Shown here piece by piece: positions 23,554-33,246 of a stretch of DNA of 64,000 bases. This DNA comes from Haloferax litoreum (lineage in GTDB: Archaea > Halobacteriota > Halobacteria > Halobacteriales > Haloferacaceae). Positions within the stretch are counted from its first letter, which is position 1. Each line of letters begins with the position of its first letter. The position numbers were made by a program, and so were the translations under genes. The notes under the pieces were generated by a model, which did no database searches, had not been told where the DNA came from, and saw nothing but the letters and a program-made list of their open reading frames with translations. The stretch spans positions 558,001-622,000 of the forward strand of contig NZ_WKJO01000001.1 of assembly GCF_009674605.1 (NCBI RefSeq). Direction: 5' to 3'.

Positions 23554-24408
23554 CTATGGGCCGTCGTCGCCGTCTTCGAGTCGTTCCAGTCGATGCCGGA
23601 CCGCAGTGTTCGCCGTCGGTGCGAGGATGAAGTGGCCCGCACCCATCGAGAGACTGTTGAGATACCACCGAACTGCGCGTTTGATGGGGCCGTATCGGCC
23701 ATCGGTGAGGACGACTGCACCACGCCACGCGTTCCGTCGCCCTTCGCGTAGCGTCAGGAACGAGAGCGTCTCGTCGAGTCGGCCGAGTGAGTCGTCGATG
23801 TCGGCCACGCCGTCGGCGTAGCGCGCGGCGATGAGGTCCTGTTCGTCGTCGACGAGACTGCGCAAGACGTGATTGATACGTCTGTGGTCGGCGTACTTGC
23901 GTCGTCTGTCGGGGTCGATACCGACTTCCGAGAGTGCCAACGCCAGGTCGTAGTTCACGTGTGCGTTGATGCCGAGGAGAACGTCCTGTGTCACGAGGGC
24001 GTCACCACGGAGCGACGTTTCGAACGAGAGACGCCACGGGTCGGGTACCTCGTCGAACACGCCACGCTCGAACGCGTGGAACGCCCGCCGGTAGTGGTCG
24101 GCGAAGGTGACGAGGTACTCGGCGACCCACGCCGGGTCGTCGAACGTGTCGTGCGCGAGTCCATCGTGGACTTCGGCGGTCACGCGGGCGTAGATAGTCA
24201 AGAACGCGGCGCGGCGGTCTTCACGCTCGTAGAGCAGTGCTTCGAGGGCCGACAGTCGTTCGTGCGCGTCGGCGACGTCGCGAAATGGTCTCTCGACGAG
24301 ATCGAGAATCGCCGGTGACGGGTCGGGACGAACAGCGGACAGTGACGGGTTCGGCGTTCGCACTGCCGTCGCGAGTTTCCGTCCTTCGTCGAGCGTCATC
24401 CGGCGCAT
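23554..24408 (-). CDS. DUF5995-like helical protein
   Basis: A 284-residue, mostly helical soluble protein. DVAD, HERLSALEALLYEREDRRAAFLTIYARVTAEV and the segment LLGINAHVNYDLALALSEVG are typical of DUF5995, with His and Asp residues that could bind metal. Two starts are close together, at 24408 (MRRMTL) and 24399; the sequence does not decide between them. No neighbour clarifies the role. Confidence 0.72.
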   Translation of the reverse strand: MRRMTLDEGRKLATAVRTPNPSLSAVRPDPSPAILDLVERPFRDVADAHERLSALEALLYEREDRRAAFLTIYARVTAEVHDGLAHDTFDDPAWVAEYLVTFADHYRRAFHAFERGVFDEVPDPWRLSFETSLRGDALVTQDVLLGINAHVNYDLALALSEVGIDPDRRRKYADHRRINHVLRSLVDDEQDLIAARYADGVADIDDSLGRLDETLSFLTLREGRRNAWRGAVVLTDGRYGPIKRAVRWYLNSLSMGAGHFILAPTANTAVRHRLERLEDGDDGP

Positions 24409-24517
24409 TCGATAGTGTACGGATACGCCCGGATACTGGATAACGATACCGTCAGTGAGAGAGTCCGGGTGTGGGGAGTGTCGTCTGAAGTCGAATCAGC
24501 AGCGAACAGTCCCCGTC

Positions 24518-25777
24518 TCACCCGCGTCCGCCGGCTAACTTCGCTGCGCCGGGGTGTCGCCGAAGTCGCCACATAGCGAGCGTCCCAACCGCAGGCCCGA
24601 GTGCAAGTGGGGCGAACGCCCACTGCCATCCTACGATGTCGGCAACGATGGGCGTGAGTTGAATCGAGACGACGGTCAGCAAGAACCCGAAGGCCGTCTG
24701 GAGTGTGAGCGCCGTGCCCAGATAACTCGGGTCTGCAAGTTCGGAGACTGCCGCGGAGAACTGCGCCGAGTCGGCGACGATAGCGAACCCCCATCCGAGG
24801 ACGAAGGGGACGACGACGAGCGGTGACGCACCGAAGACGAGACCCGCGAGGAGGCTTGCGATGCCGCTCACGACCATACTCGCGGCGGTAACGGTCGTTC
24901 GGCCCCAGAGGTCGGCGGCACGTCCGGCGACGAGCGCTCCGACACCACCGATGGCGATGGCTCCGAACGCGGTCAACGCGGCGGCTTCTGGGGTCGCAAG
25001 TGGATGGTCGGAGGCGTCGTACGCGAGCGTGAGGAACAGCGGAAGCCACGTCCAGACGGCGTAGAGTTCCCACATGTGGCCGAAGTACCCCGTGTTAGCG
25101 AGGAGCGTCGGTGGGTCACGGAGTATGCGTCGAACCGCCGCGGGGTCGAAGGGGGCCGCCGGTGATTGGTACGGCCCGGGACGCACCCACAGGACGGTGA
25201 GAGCACCGACCGTCGCCAGTGCCGCTGCACCGAGGAGAACGAGTCGTGGACGGTCGATACCGCCGACGGCCCGGAGTAAGTGGGGGAGTGCGGACCCGAC
25301 AGTGAGCGCACCGATGAGCGTCCCGATAGCCAGCCCTCGTTCTTCGCGGAACCATCCCGCGACGAGTTTCATCCCCGGTGGGTAGACGCCTGCGAGCGCG
25401 ACACCCGTGAGAAATCTAAGTCCGAGTGCGACAGACGCTGACTGGACGACGGTGCCGAGCGTCACCGTCGCAGCAGCGCCGACGAGCGCAGACCCAGCAA
25501 GGAGGTAGCGTGGGGGAACGAGGTCAGAGAGCGTGAGGACGGCAGACGCGAGTGCGCCGACGACGAACCCGAGTTGGACCGCAGTCGTCAACCACGCCGC
25601 CTGTTCGAGTGAAAGCCCCCACGCCACGGCGAGTTGTGGGGCGACGGCGCTGGCGCTGAACCACAGCGACATCGCGAACAACTCGGACACGGCGATGATT
25701 CCGAGAACCCGCCACTTCGAGCGCTTCACTGGTGAACCGACGAAAGAGGAGATAACAGAGGAATCGCGCCCGTGCAT
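24518..25777 (-). CDS. major facilitator superfamily transporter
   Basis: A 419-residue permease with 12 predicted helices, starting MHGRDSSVISSFVG. AVSELFAMSLWFSASAVAPQL forms helix 1, and GLRFLTGVALAGVYPPGMKLVAGWFREERGLAIGTLIGALTVG contains the loop 2-3-like motif region. VAGRAADLWGRTTVTAASM between helices 8 and 9 is the repeated MFS motif. The substrate is unknown. The 98 upstream codons of the frame belong to the antisense of the next gene. Confidence 0.88.
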   Translation of the reverse strand: MHGRDSSVISSFVGSPVKRSKWRVLGIIAVSELFAMSLWFSASAVAPQLAVAWGLSLEQAAWLTTAVQLGFVVGALASAVLTLSDLVPPRYLLAGSALVGAAATVTLGTVVQSASVALGLRFLTGVALAGVYPPGMKLVAGWFREERGLAIGTLIGALTVGSALPHLLRAVGGIDRPRLVLLGAAALATVGALTVLWVRPGPYQSPAAPFDPAAVRRILRDPPTLLANTGYFGHMWELYAVWTWLPLFLTLAYDASDHPLATPEAAALTAFGAIAIGGVGALVAGRAADLWGRTTVTAASMVVSGIASLLAGLVFGASPLVVVPFVLGWGFAIVADSAQFSAAVSELADPSYLGTALTLQTAFGFLLTVVSIQLTPIVADIVGWQWAFAPLALGPAVGTLAMWRLRRHPGAAKLAGGRG

Positions 25778-25799
25778 TCGAGTCGCGCAGACGCGATGG

Positions 25800-26255
25800 T
25801 CACGCACCGCTTCGCTGGAGGCCAGAGCGGTGGTCGATGCGGAGTTCCCACCCGAGCATATCCTGCATGGGTTCGGTCTCCGAGAAGAGACTCGGGTACC
25901 ACGCGTTGTCGGCGAGGACATCGTTGACGCGTGACCACTCGTCGTCTGCGATTGGGTGCAGTTCGCCTTCGACGACGACGCTCTTCCACTCGTAGCGCGA
26001 CGGGCAGTCCCAGACAGTGAAACTCGCCCGAGACGTTTGCTCTGCGAAGTCGACCTTCCGCGACGTTTCACCGGGTCGGAGGAAGACGAAGTAGAGCCGA
26101 TTCATCTCGGCGTCGTACCCGAACGAGAGCGGAATCCCGTACGCGACGCTATCGTCAGCGAGAGAGAGGACGCCGACGCCGCGTTCTACGAGCAGTTGGT
26201 CGATTTCGTCGGCGGACATCCCGACTCGGTTGCTTTCGGGGTATTCAGGGGCCAT
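25800..26255 (-). CDS. pyridoxamine 5'-phosphate oxidase-like FMN-binding protein
   Basis: A 151-residue split-barrel protein. GVGVLSLADDSVAYGIPLSFGYDAEMNRLYFVFLRPGETSRKVDF is the flavin-binding region. The start at 26255 is preferred over 26270, because a TATA-like CTTATGC lies 24-30 bases before 26255, as in leaderless haloarchaeal genes. It is divergent from nucS and paralogous to 21817-22278. Confidence 0.82.
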   Translation of the reverse strand: MAPEYPESNRVGMSADEIDQLLVERGVGVLSLADDSVAYGIPLSFGYDAEMNRLYFVFLRPGETSRKVDFAEQTSRASFTVWDCPSRYEWKSVVVEGELHPIADDEWSRVNDVLADNAWYPSLFSETEPMQDMLGWELRIDHRSGLQRSGA

Positions 26256-26326
26256 GGTAAATATACGCATGGAGAGGGCATAAGCGTGCCAGCAGACCGG
26301 AATATCCCGAATACGACGCGGGGCTT

Positions 26327-27196
26327 ATGTCCGGTGACCCCGAATCGCGGGGCGACACCCGGATGACGGTGAACACACTCCACCGGCCGACGCACCGCGA
26401 CGCCCTCGTCCACCTCGAAGCGGCCTTCGAGCGCGAGGACATGATTACCGTGTTCGGACGGTGTACCGTGGACTACGATGGCCGCGCGACGAGCGAACTC
26501 GGCCCCGGTGACCGACTGGTGATTCTGAAACCCGACGGCTCCATCCTCGTCCACACCGACGAGAAGCGAACGCCCGTCAACTGGCAACCGCCGGGGTGTA
26601 CCCACACCGCCAGCATCCGCGACGGACGCCTCCGTCTCCGAAGTAGCAGGTCGAACCCGGACGAACGACTCGACGTGCACTTCGAACGGGTCGACCAGTG
26701 TTCTGCCTACGGGGTGAACGACCGAAGCGATTTGGAACTCACCGGGAGTGAAGAGGACTTGCGACAGCACATCCTCGCGAACCCGTCGATTCTCGAGTCC
26801 GGTTTCGAACCCCTCGAAACCGAGCGACAGAGCGACGCGGGACCAATCGACATCTTCGGCGAAGATGCGGACGGGGTACCCGTCGTCGTGGAGTTGAAGC
26901 GACGGCGGGTCGGCCCCTCTGCGGCGAGTCAACTCCGCCGGTACGTGGACGCCCTCCACCGGGAGTTCGGCGACGACGAACCGGTCCGTGGCATCCTCGT
27001 CGCGCCGTCGATTACCGACAGAGCAGCAGACTTACTCGACCGGGAAGGCCTCGAATTCGTCGCTCTCGACCCGGAGACGGGCGCGCCACCAGTCGATGAC
27101 GACTCTGCCGAGGACGACGGGGAGAAAGACGAGAACAGCGGAGAAAGCGATACCAGCGGAGCAAGCGAGAGCGACGACCCGGCGGTAGACGAGTAA
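26327..27196 (+). CDS. nucS: mismatch endonuclease NucS (EndoMS)
   Basis: A 289-residue nuclease of non-canonical mismatch repair. The N-terminal beta domain (about residues 20-120) binds DNA, with GPGDRLVILKPDGSILVHTDEKRTPVNWQPPG. The C-terminal RecB-like domain has SDAGPIDIFGEDADGVPVVVELKRRR (about 167-192), carrying the Asp and ExK catalytic residues, then SQLRRYVDAL. The tail is acidic. It probably works with PCNA, as in other archaea. It ends directly against the stop of the convergent amidotransferase gene. Confidence 0.93.
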   Translation: MSGDPESRGDTRMTVNTLHRPTHRDALVHLEAAFEREDMITVFGRCTVDYDGRATSELGPGDRLVILKPDGSILVHTDEKRTPVNWQPPGCTHTASIRDGRLRLRSSRSNPDERLDVHFERVDQCSAYGVNDRSDLELTGSEEDLRQHILANPSILESGFEPLETERQSDAGPIDIFGEDADGVPVVVELKRRRVGPSAASQLRRYVDALHREFGDDEPVRGILVAPSITDRAADLLDREGLEFVALDPETGAPPVDDDSAEDDGEKDENSGESDTSGASESDDPAVDE

Positions 27197-27847
27197 TCAG
27201 TCGAGACCCGCGAGCGACGCGAAGTTCTCCACTGTCTTCGCGGCCGTCACGTCGTCGAAATCGTTGTGGTCCTCCTCGTCCGGCCACCCGAAGTCGTCGG
27301 TGATGCGGTCGAGTAGCGTCCCGGTGAACTCAGGGTGGTACTGGACTGTCCAGACGGGCGCAGACTCGTGGCGCGTGGCGAGGTGGTCGTAGTAGTCGGC
27401 CGAGGCAATCGTCTCCATCCGGTCGCCGGGCGAGACGACGTAGTCGCCGTGGACCATCGGAATCTTGCCTGAGACGCCCTCGAAAACCGGGTCGTCGTCG
27501 AGTTCGACCTCGACGATACCGCGTTTCTGGTGGCCCGCATCGACGGTCCCACCGAGTGCGTCGTTGACGAGTTGGTGGCCGAAGCAGACGCCGAGCGTCG
27601 GAATCTCGCGTGCGACGAGTTCGCGGACGAGTCGGCGACCATCGGCTATCCACGGACGCTCGTCGGCCTCGTAGACGCCCGCGGTACTCCCGGTGACGAT
27701 GACGGCATCGACGTCCGAGAGCGTCGGGAGACCGTCGCCGGGGAGTGAGTGAACAACCCCGTCGCGGCCGTCGAGTGCGAGGTCGGCGAGTGCGTCGGTG
27801 AAGTACGACGGTCCGTCAGAGACCATCGTATCGCAGACGAGCAACAT
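27197..27847 (-). CDS. class I glutamine amidotransferase (GMP synthase subunit A-like)
   Basis: A 216-residue single-domain glutaminase. The nucleophile lies in IPTLGVCFGHQLVNDALGG near residue 88, and the catalytic pair in TVQYHPEFTG near residue 172. It releases ammonia from glutamine for a partner synthetase or acts on a gamma-glutamyl bond. The C-terminus differs from classical GuaA-A, and no ATP-pyrophosphatase partner is nearby, so the acceptor is unknown. Confidence 0.82.
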   Translation of the reverse strand: MLLVCDTMVSDGPSYFTDALADLALDGRDGVVHSLPGDGLPTLSDVDAVIVTGSTAGVYEADERPWIADGRRLVRELVAREIPTLGVCFGHQLVNDALGGTVDAGHQKRGIVEVELDDDPVFEGVSGKIPMVHGDYVVSPGDRMETIASADYYDHLATRHESAPVWTVQYHPEFTGTLLDRITDDFGWPDEEDHNDFDDVTAAKTVENFASLAGLD

Positions 27848-28016
27848 CGTCTACGTCGATGTGAAGATATCTGATAAGACTGTTCATCGGTATCGAGGGG
27901 CACGCGAGTTCGGCATCCGGCGACGCCAGTCGTGTGAGTCGCTCACACGGCCCGTTGGCTGAATGAAGCTTCGAAGCGTTTTTAGCCCGCCTGACCCTTC
28001 GGTTTCACAAGTAACC

Positions 28017-28547
28017 ATGTCAGACAAACCCGCCTCTATGTACCGGGAAATCAAGAACCCGGCGTACACGCGACGCGAGTACATCACGGGAATTCCCGGT
28101 TCCAAGATCGCACAGCACAACATGGGCGACCTGCAGGCGGACCCCGAGGACTACCCTGTCCAGATCTCCCTGAAGGTCGAAGAGGACGTCCAGATTCGCC
28201 ACGGTTCGCTCGAATCCGCGCGCCTCTCCGCCAACCGTCTCATGCTCAAGAACGCTGGCGAGAAGCAGTACAAGATGATCCTGCGCAAGTTCCCGCACCA
28301 CGTCATCCGCGAGAACAAGCAGGCGACCGGTGCAGGTGCAGACCGTGTCTCTGACGGAATGCGCCAGTCGTTCGGGAAGGTCGTCGGCACCGCCGCACGC
28401 ATCCCCAAGGGCGAGACGGTCTTTACCATCTACTGCGACGTCGAGGACGCGGAAATCGCGAAGGACGCCTTCCGCCGTGCCTACAACAAGATGTCGCCGC
28501 CGTGCCGCATCGTGGTCGACCGCGGCGAAGAACTGCTCGTCGCGTAA
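28017..28547 (+). CDS. rpl10e: large ribosomal subunit protein L10e (uL16)
   Basis: A 176-residue ribosomal protein with [31 protein letters not shown] at the start, [26 protein letters not shown] in the middle, and the [17 protein letters not shown] loop, all diagnostic of archaeal L10e. It belongs to the 50S subunit near the peptidyl-transferase and A-site. A TTTTTAG promoter element lies 30-40 bases upstream of the ATG. The 18-codon upstream extension of the frame covers that promoter and was dropped. Confidence 0.96.
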   Translation: MSDKPASMYREIKNPAYTRREYITGIPGSKIAQHNMGDLQADPEDYPVQISLKVEEDVQIRHGSLESARLSANRLMLKNAGEKQYKMILRKFPHHVIRENKQATGAGADRVSDGMRQSFGKVVGTAARIPKGETVFTIYCDVEDAEIAKDAFRRAYNKMSPPCRIVVDRGEELLVA

Positions 28548-28608
28548 CGTCGCACGTCAGTTCGCGCGAACCACCTCACTTTTGCACCAGCGACACTCCA
28601 CGTAGCGT

Positions 28609-29481
28609 ATGCTTCGGTTGGCGGTGACGACCAGTAGCGAGACGTTCGAGCGAATGCGCGACCCGCTCGCCGCACGTGGCATCGACGTCGAGCACCTCCG
28701 CGCCAAACAGTTCGCCCTCGACCTGTCGACGCCGCCGACCGACGAGTTCGACGTAGGATTCGTCTATCCCTCGCGAACGATGGAAGGTGGCGTCGTCGCC
28801 GCACGCCACGACATTCCGTGGGTGAACACACGCGATGATGTTCTCACGTCGCGGAACAAGGCGGGTGTCGTCGCAGCGCTCTCGCGGGCGGACATCCCAG
28901 TCATCGAGAGCGTCTACGTCTCGAATCCGACTGACGACGCAGCACTCATGGACGCCGTCGAGCAGGCGGGCCTCGACTACCCAGTCGTCGTCAAGCCGAA
29001 CTCGACGACTCGCGGCGTCGGTATCGCGAAGGCGCACGACCCGGATTCACTGTCGGGTCTCGTCGACCACCTGAACCTCGTCCACGACTACCGGGCGACC
29101 GGCGATAAGTCCTATCTCGTCCAAGAGTGGCTCCCTGACGCGCGTGACTACCGGGCGATGGTCGTCGACGGAACTGTCGTCGGTGCGGTCGAACGACGCC
29201 TCTCCGACCGCGCACGGGCGGACGGGCGATGGAAACACAACGTCCACCGCGGGGCCGACGCAGTCGGTGTCGACCTGCCGGACCGACACCGACGTATCGC
29301 CGAAACCGTGGCCGACGAACTCGGCATCCGCTACCTCGGCGTGGACCTCCTCGAATCGAACGGGCGGGTCGTCGTCTCGGAGACGAACGCCCGCCCGACC
29401 ATCGACGACGACGCGAAGTACGACGACGACTTCTTCGACAGACTGGCAGCGCTGGTCGAACGGGTCGCGAAAAACTCGTAA
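28609..29481 (+). CDS. RimK-family ATP-grasp ligase
   Basis: A 290-residue ATP-grasp enzyme. VVVKPNSTTRGVGIAKA (about 126-142) gives the ATP-binding lysine and Gly-rich loop, LVQEWLPDARDYRAMVVDG (about 168-186) follows, and LLESNGRVVVSETNARPTID ends the metal site near 245-266. The family joins glutamate or another amino acid to a protein C-terminus or small molecule. It follows rpl10e by 61 bp, a suggestive context because RimK modifies a ribosomal protein in bacteria, but the substrate here is unknown. Confidence 0.85.
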   Translation: MLRLAVTTSSETFERMRDPLAARGIDVEHLRAKQFALDLSTPPTDEFDVGFVYPSRTMEGGVVAARHDIPWVNTRDDVLTSRNKAGVVAALSRADIPVIESVYVSNPTDDAALMDAVEQAGLDYPVVVKPNSTTRGVGIAKAHDPDSLSGLVDHLNLVHDYRATGDKSYLVQEWLPDARDYRAMVVDGTVVGAVERRLSDRARADGRWKHNVHRGADAVGVDLPDRHRRIAETVADELGIRYLGVDLLESNGRVVVSETNARPTIDDDAKYDDDFFDRLAALVERVAKNS

Positions 29482-29502
29482 CGCTGCCGTCTCGGTCGCC
29501 GG

Positions 29503-29865
29503 TTACTCGACGTCGATGGCGGCAGAATCCTCAGCGCGGTCGAACGTGACTTGCAGGACGCCGTTGTTGAAGGTGGCCTTCGCGGAGTGTTCGTCGACGC
29601 GTGCCGGGAGGCGGATACGTTCGTCGAACTCGCGGCGGTCACCGGCGGCGCTGATAGTCAGCGTCTCTCCATCGCACTTGAGGTCGATAGCGTCTTTGTC
29701 GACGCCTGGAAGGTCCGCGACGAGTCGGAGTGTAGAACCCTCATCGTACACGTCGATGTGGGTTTCGGAGGCGAATCCAGCGTCTCCTCCGGTCATGTCG
29801 TTCATCATCCGTTCGATTTCATCGAAGATGTTGTCGAACGGGTCGTCGCGGTCGTCTCTGACCAT
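29503..29865 (-). CDS. hsp20: Hsp20/alpha-crystallin small heat-shock protein
   Basis: A 120-residue chaperone. From the ATG at 29865 it reads MVRDDRDDPFDNIFDEIERM. The alpha-crystallin domain spans about residues 35-118, with LVADLPGVDKDAIDLKCDGETLTISA and the A-x-x-x-n-GVL motif FNNGVLQVTF. It holds unfolding proteins in oligomers. A third gene family member in this window; the other two are at 61189 and 61751. Confidence 0.9.
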   Translation of the reverse strand: MVRDDRDDPFDNIFDEIERMMNDMTGGDAGFASETHIDVYDEGSTLRLVADLPGVDKDAIDLKCDGETLTISAAGDRREFDERIRLPARVDEHSAKATFNNGVLQVTFDRAEDSAAIDVE

Positions 29866-30120
29866 GGGGGCCGCTATGAAATCGGAGGATAAAACGTTTC
29901 TGCCTGTGACAGTCATCTGGCAGTGAATCGGCATGATTTGGCCGTGAGAACCCTTCTACACGCTGACTCTCGGTCTGGCAGTCGTGGTGTATGTATGACT
30001 GATTGTGAGCGTTTCTGAAGTGTTTTTGATTGGTGATGAAAGGTAACGTTCGATTCAATCGGATTTACCGAAACAGATATACTGTTGGCTGAGGGATATT
30101 CATGTGGATACTACTCGAAC

Positions 30121-31173
30121 ATGAGTGAAAAATCCTACCTCAGCGCGGGCGAGAACGTGGACGAGTCGGACGTGGTGCGGGTGGCACTCAACGGATTCGG
30201 CCGAATCGGTCGGAACATCTTCCGTGCCGTCCTCGACAATCCCAAGGCCGAACTGGTCGCCATCAACGACGTCATGGACTTCGACGACATGGCGTATCTG
30301 GCGAAGTACGACTCCGTCATGGGTCGCCTCGACGGCGTCGAACGCGACGGTGACGCCCTGACCATCGAAGGGACGTCGGTCGGACTGTACAACGTCCAGT
30401 CCCCGGCAGAACTGCCGTGGGGCGAACTCGACGTCGACGTGGCACTCGAGTGTACGGGTATCTTCCGGACGAAGGAAGACGCCTCGGCCCACCTTGACGC
30501 GGGCGCGGACAAAGTCGTCATCTCCGCACCGCCGAAGGGCGACGAACCGGTCAAGCAAATCGTCTACGGTGTCAACCACGACGAGTACGAGGGCGAAGAC
30601 ATCGTCTCGAACGCCTCCTGTACGACGAACTCCGTCACGCCAGTGGCGAAAGTCCTCGACGACGAGTTCGGCATCGAGAACGGCCTCCTGACGACGGTTC
30701 ACGCCTACACGGGAAGCCAGAACCTCATCGACGGCCCCCACTCGAAACAGCGCCGTGGCCGCGCCGCCGCCGAGAACATCGTCCCGACGACGACGGGTGC
30801 CGCACAGGCGACGACCGATATTTTGCCCCAACTCGACGGCAAACTCGACGGGATGGCGATTCGCGTCCCCGTCGTCAACGGGTCGCTCACCGAACTCGTC
30901 GTTCGACTCGAAGACAAGCCGTCTGTCGACGAAATCAACGACGCCTTCCGCGCCGCTGCCGACTCCGGACCGCTGGCGGGCGTCCTCGGCTACACCGACG
31001 ACGAAGTCACGTCGCGTGACATCCTCGGCCTGCCGTTCTCCAGCACCGTCGACCTCAACACGACGAATCAGGTCAACGACGGCGGCCTCTACAAGATTCT
31101 GACGTGGTACGACAACGAGTACGGGTTCTCCAACCGGATGCTCGACGTCGCACACTTCATCACGCACCAGTAA
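30121..31173 (+). CDS. gapA: glyceraldehyde-3-phosphate dehydrogenase, bacterial type (GapA)
   Basis: A 350-residue phosphorylating GAPDH. ALNGFGRIGRNIFRAV (about 32-47) is the NAD-binding Rossmann start, SNASCTTNSVTPV (about 172-184) holds the catalytic Cys, and HAYTGSQNLIDGP plus the RRGRAAAENIVPTTTGAA loop follow. In Haloferax this bacterial-type enzyme serves glycolysis, while the archaeal type at 35477 serves gluconeogenesis. The start is at the MSEKSYL ATG rather than 12 codons upstream, because the longer N-terminus overlaps promoter-like sequence. Confidence 0.94.
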   Translation: MSEKSYLSAGENVDESDVVRVALNGFGRIGRNIFRAVLDNPKAELVAINDVMDFDDMAYLAKYDSVMGRLDGVERDGDALTIEGTSVGLYNVQSPAELPWGELDVDVALECTGIFRTKEDASAHLDAGADKVVISAPPKGDEPVKQIVYGVNHDEYEGEDIVSNASCTTNSVTPVAKVLDDEFGIENGLLTTVHAYTGSQNLIDGPHSKQRRGRAAAENIVPTTTGAAQATTDILPQLDGKLDGMAIRVPVVNGSLTELVVRLEDKPSVDEINDAFRAAADSGPLAGVLGYTDDEVTSRDILGLPFSSTVDLNTTNQVNDGGLYKILTWYDNEYGFSNRMLDVAHFITHQ

Positions 31174-31273
31174 TCGCGCCTCGTCTCCACGTCCGCCGCA
31201 CCATCGGTGGGCTGACCTCCTGTTCGTGCAGACGGCCAGCGCAAAGTCGATACCGGAGGCGCGTGAGTCTCAA

Positions 31274-31849
31274 ATGATGCGCCGTCGACAACTCCTCACC
31301 ACGCTGGCTGCGACAGTCGTCCCCCTTACCGGGTGTGCTGCGCCGACCACATCCTCACCGACACCACTTTCTGACCCCGAAACGGGAGAAATGCGGGGCC
31401 AGCCGTCCCTCGTCTACCGCCGCGACGACGAGCGTCTCGTCGAGTTCAGCGCCACCACAGTCGATACCGCGGACGACGCGTCTCTTGGCGACGTGGCTCC
31501 GTTCACTGTCCACGTCGGACGAGGCGACCGACTGGCGTTCGACTCGGTCCGGTACGCGTTCACGACGAGTTCTCCCGACATGCATCCCAACCTGTACGTG
31601 CGGAAACCGGGGACGACCGAGTTTCCGCCGTTCACGTTCGTCGAGGACGGACACAGCAACGCGGCGGTTCTCCGAATCGACGAGTTCGGCGAGGCCGAGT
31701 TTTCCCAGTTCCCACTGCATTTTCTCTTGCCGGACGACGAGTTGCCGACGGAACTCACGGTGGGAGCCCGAATCGTCGTGGCCGAACGCGACGGTGGCCG
31801 TCGATACGTCGCCGAGCCGACAGTGACGCTGGAACTCACCGAACAGTGA
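31274..31849 (+). CDS. Tat-type lipoprotein, unknown function
   Basis: A 191-residue protein starting MMRRRQLLTTLAATVVPLTGC, with twin arginines, a short hydrophobic stretch and the lipobox LTGC, followed by a Thr/Ser/Pro linker. The mature domain is beta-rich and ends in VEPTVTL-like strands (RYVAEPTVTLELTEQ). A domain of this type would be lipid-anchored outside the cell. No family is recognised. It lies between gapA and pgk on the same strand. Confidence 0.75.
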   Translation: MMRRRQLLTTLAATVVPLTGCAAPTTSSPTPLSDPETGEMRGQPSLVYRRDDERLVEFSATTVDTADDASLGDVAPFTVHVGRGDRLAFDSVRYAFTTSSPDMHPNLYVRKPGTTEFPPFTFVEDGHSNAAVLRIDEFGEAEFSQFPLHFLLPDDELPTELTVGARIVVAERDGGRRYVAEPTVTLELTEQ

Positions 31850-31906
31850 GGCGGTTCTCGCTCGTTTTGCCCACGACTAAGTGACTCGCCACCCTTCCCT
31901 CGCGTG

Positions 31907-33115
31907 ATGACGTTCAAGACCCTCGACGACCTCGAACCCGAACAGCGCGTCCTCGTCCGTCTCGACCTCAACTCCCCCGTCGAAGACGGCGAAGTACAGG
32001 ACAATCGTCGGTTCGACCGCCACGCGACGACGGTGAAGGAACTCGCCGAGCGTGGGGACAAAGTCATCTTGATGGCTCACCAGGGTCGCCCCGGCGGCGA
32101 CGACTTCGTCTCGCTCGAACAGCACGCCGCCATCCTCGCCGACCACGTCGGCCGCGACGTGCAGTTCGTCGCCGACACCTACGGCGACGAGGCCATCGAC
32201 GCCATCGAATCGCTCGACGCGGGCGAGATTCTTCTCCTCGAAAACACACGCATGTGCGACGAGGAACTCCCCGAAGAAGACCCTGAAGTCAAAGCAGATA
32301 CCGAGTTCGTCCAGACGCTCGCGCCGCACTTCGACGCGTACATCAACGACGCCTACTCGGCGGCCCACCGGTCGCACGCCTCGCTCGTCGGGTTCGCGCT
32401 CGAACTACCCGCGTACGCCGGGCGCGTCATGGAGTCCGAGTACGAGGCGAACTCGTCTATCGCCACCCGCGAGTTCGACGGACAGGTCACGATGGTCGTC
32501 GGCGGCACGAAAGCGACCGACGTCATCGACGTGATGAACAACCTCGGCGACAAAGTCGACCAGTTCTTGCTCGGCGGCATCGCCGGTGAACTGTTCCTCC
32601 GCGCCGCCGGCAACGACGTCGGATTCGACCTCGACGGCATGGATTTCTTCGACGACCAGTGGGAGGCCAACCGCGAGACTATCGAGTCCCTGCTCGACGA
32701 ACGCGGCGACCAAATCAAACTCGCCGTGGACCTCGCGTACGAAGACGAGAACGACGAACGCGGTGAGATTGCCGTCGCCAACATCACGGAGAAAGACCGC
32801 CCGTACCTCGACGTCGGGTCGATGACCGTCGACGAGTACGACCCCATCATCCGCGACTCGGAGGCCGTCTTCGTGAAGGGCGCACTCGGCCTGTTCGAAG
32901 ACGAACGCTTCGCCGTCGGCACCGTCGGCGTCCTTCAGGCCATCTCGGAGACCGATTGCTTCTCCGTCGTCGGCGGCGGTGACACCTCTCGAGCCATCGA
33001 GATGTACGGCATGGACGAGGCCGACTTCGGCCACGTCTCTATCGCGGGCGGCGCGTACATCCGCGCCCTGACCGGTGCGCCACTCGCAGGCGTCGAAGTG
33101 CTGAAGCAGGACTGA
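31907..33115 (+). CDS. pgk: phosphoglycerate kinase
   Basis: A 402-residue kinase that interconverts 1,3-bisphosphoglycerate plus ADP and 3-phosphoglycerate plus ATP. RVLVRLDLNSPVEDGEVQDNRRFDRH (substrate site), LMAHQGRPGGD and NDAYSAAHRSHASLVG are diagnostic. The C-terminal domain has VFVKGALGLFE and SVVGGGDTSRAIEMYG. The ATG at 31907 is preferred over the GTG just before it. Both GAPDH types lie within 5 kb, making this the triose-phosphate core of the window. Confidence 0.95.
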   Translation: MTFKTLDDLEPEQRVLVRLDLNSPVEDGEVQDNRRFDRHATTVKELAERGDKVILMAHQGRPGGDDFVSLEQHAAILADHVGRDVQFVADTYGDEAIDAIESLDAGEILLLENTRMCDEELPEEDPEVKADTEFVQTLAPHFDAYINDAYSAAHRSHASLVGFALELPAYAGRVMESEYEANSSIATREFDGQVTMVVGGTKATDVIDVMNNLGDKVDQFLLGGIAGELFLRAAGNDVGFDLDGMDFFDDQWEANRETIESLLDERGDQIKLAVDLAYEDENDERGEIAVANITEKDRPYLDVGSMTVDEYDPIIRDSEAVFVKGALGLFEDERFAVGTVGVLQAISETDCFSVVGGGDTSRAIEMYGMDEADFGHVSIAGGAYIRALTGAPLAGVEVLKQD

Positions 33116-33138
33116 GTCGGCGCGTAGCCCCCGAGCGC

Positions 33139-33149
33139 CGCTTTTTTCG
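33139..33149 (+). terminator. T-rich terminator after pgk
   Basis: CGCTTTTTTCGC lies 25-35 bases past the pgk stop, the kind of oligo-T tract that ends archaeal transcripts. No stable hairpin is required. Confidence 0.4.
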
Positions 33150-33246
33150 CAGTCGTCCCACCCCGAGCGAGGGACGCGCACCAAACGCCACGCGTCGGCG
33201 TGATAGTACACAAACAATAATGAGGGGCGGTCTTGAGCACCGTACT

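Noticed and set aside
30100-31167. 355-codon minus-strand frame opposite gapA
   Set aside because: Antisense shadow of a gene with complete GAPDH motifs; no promoter or family of its own.
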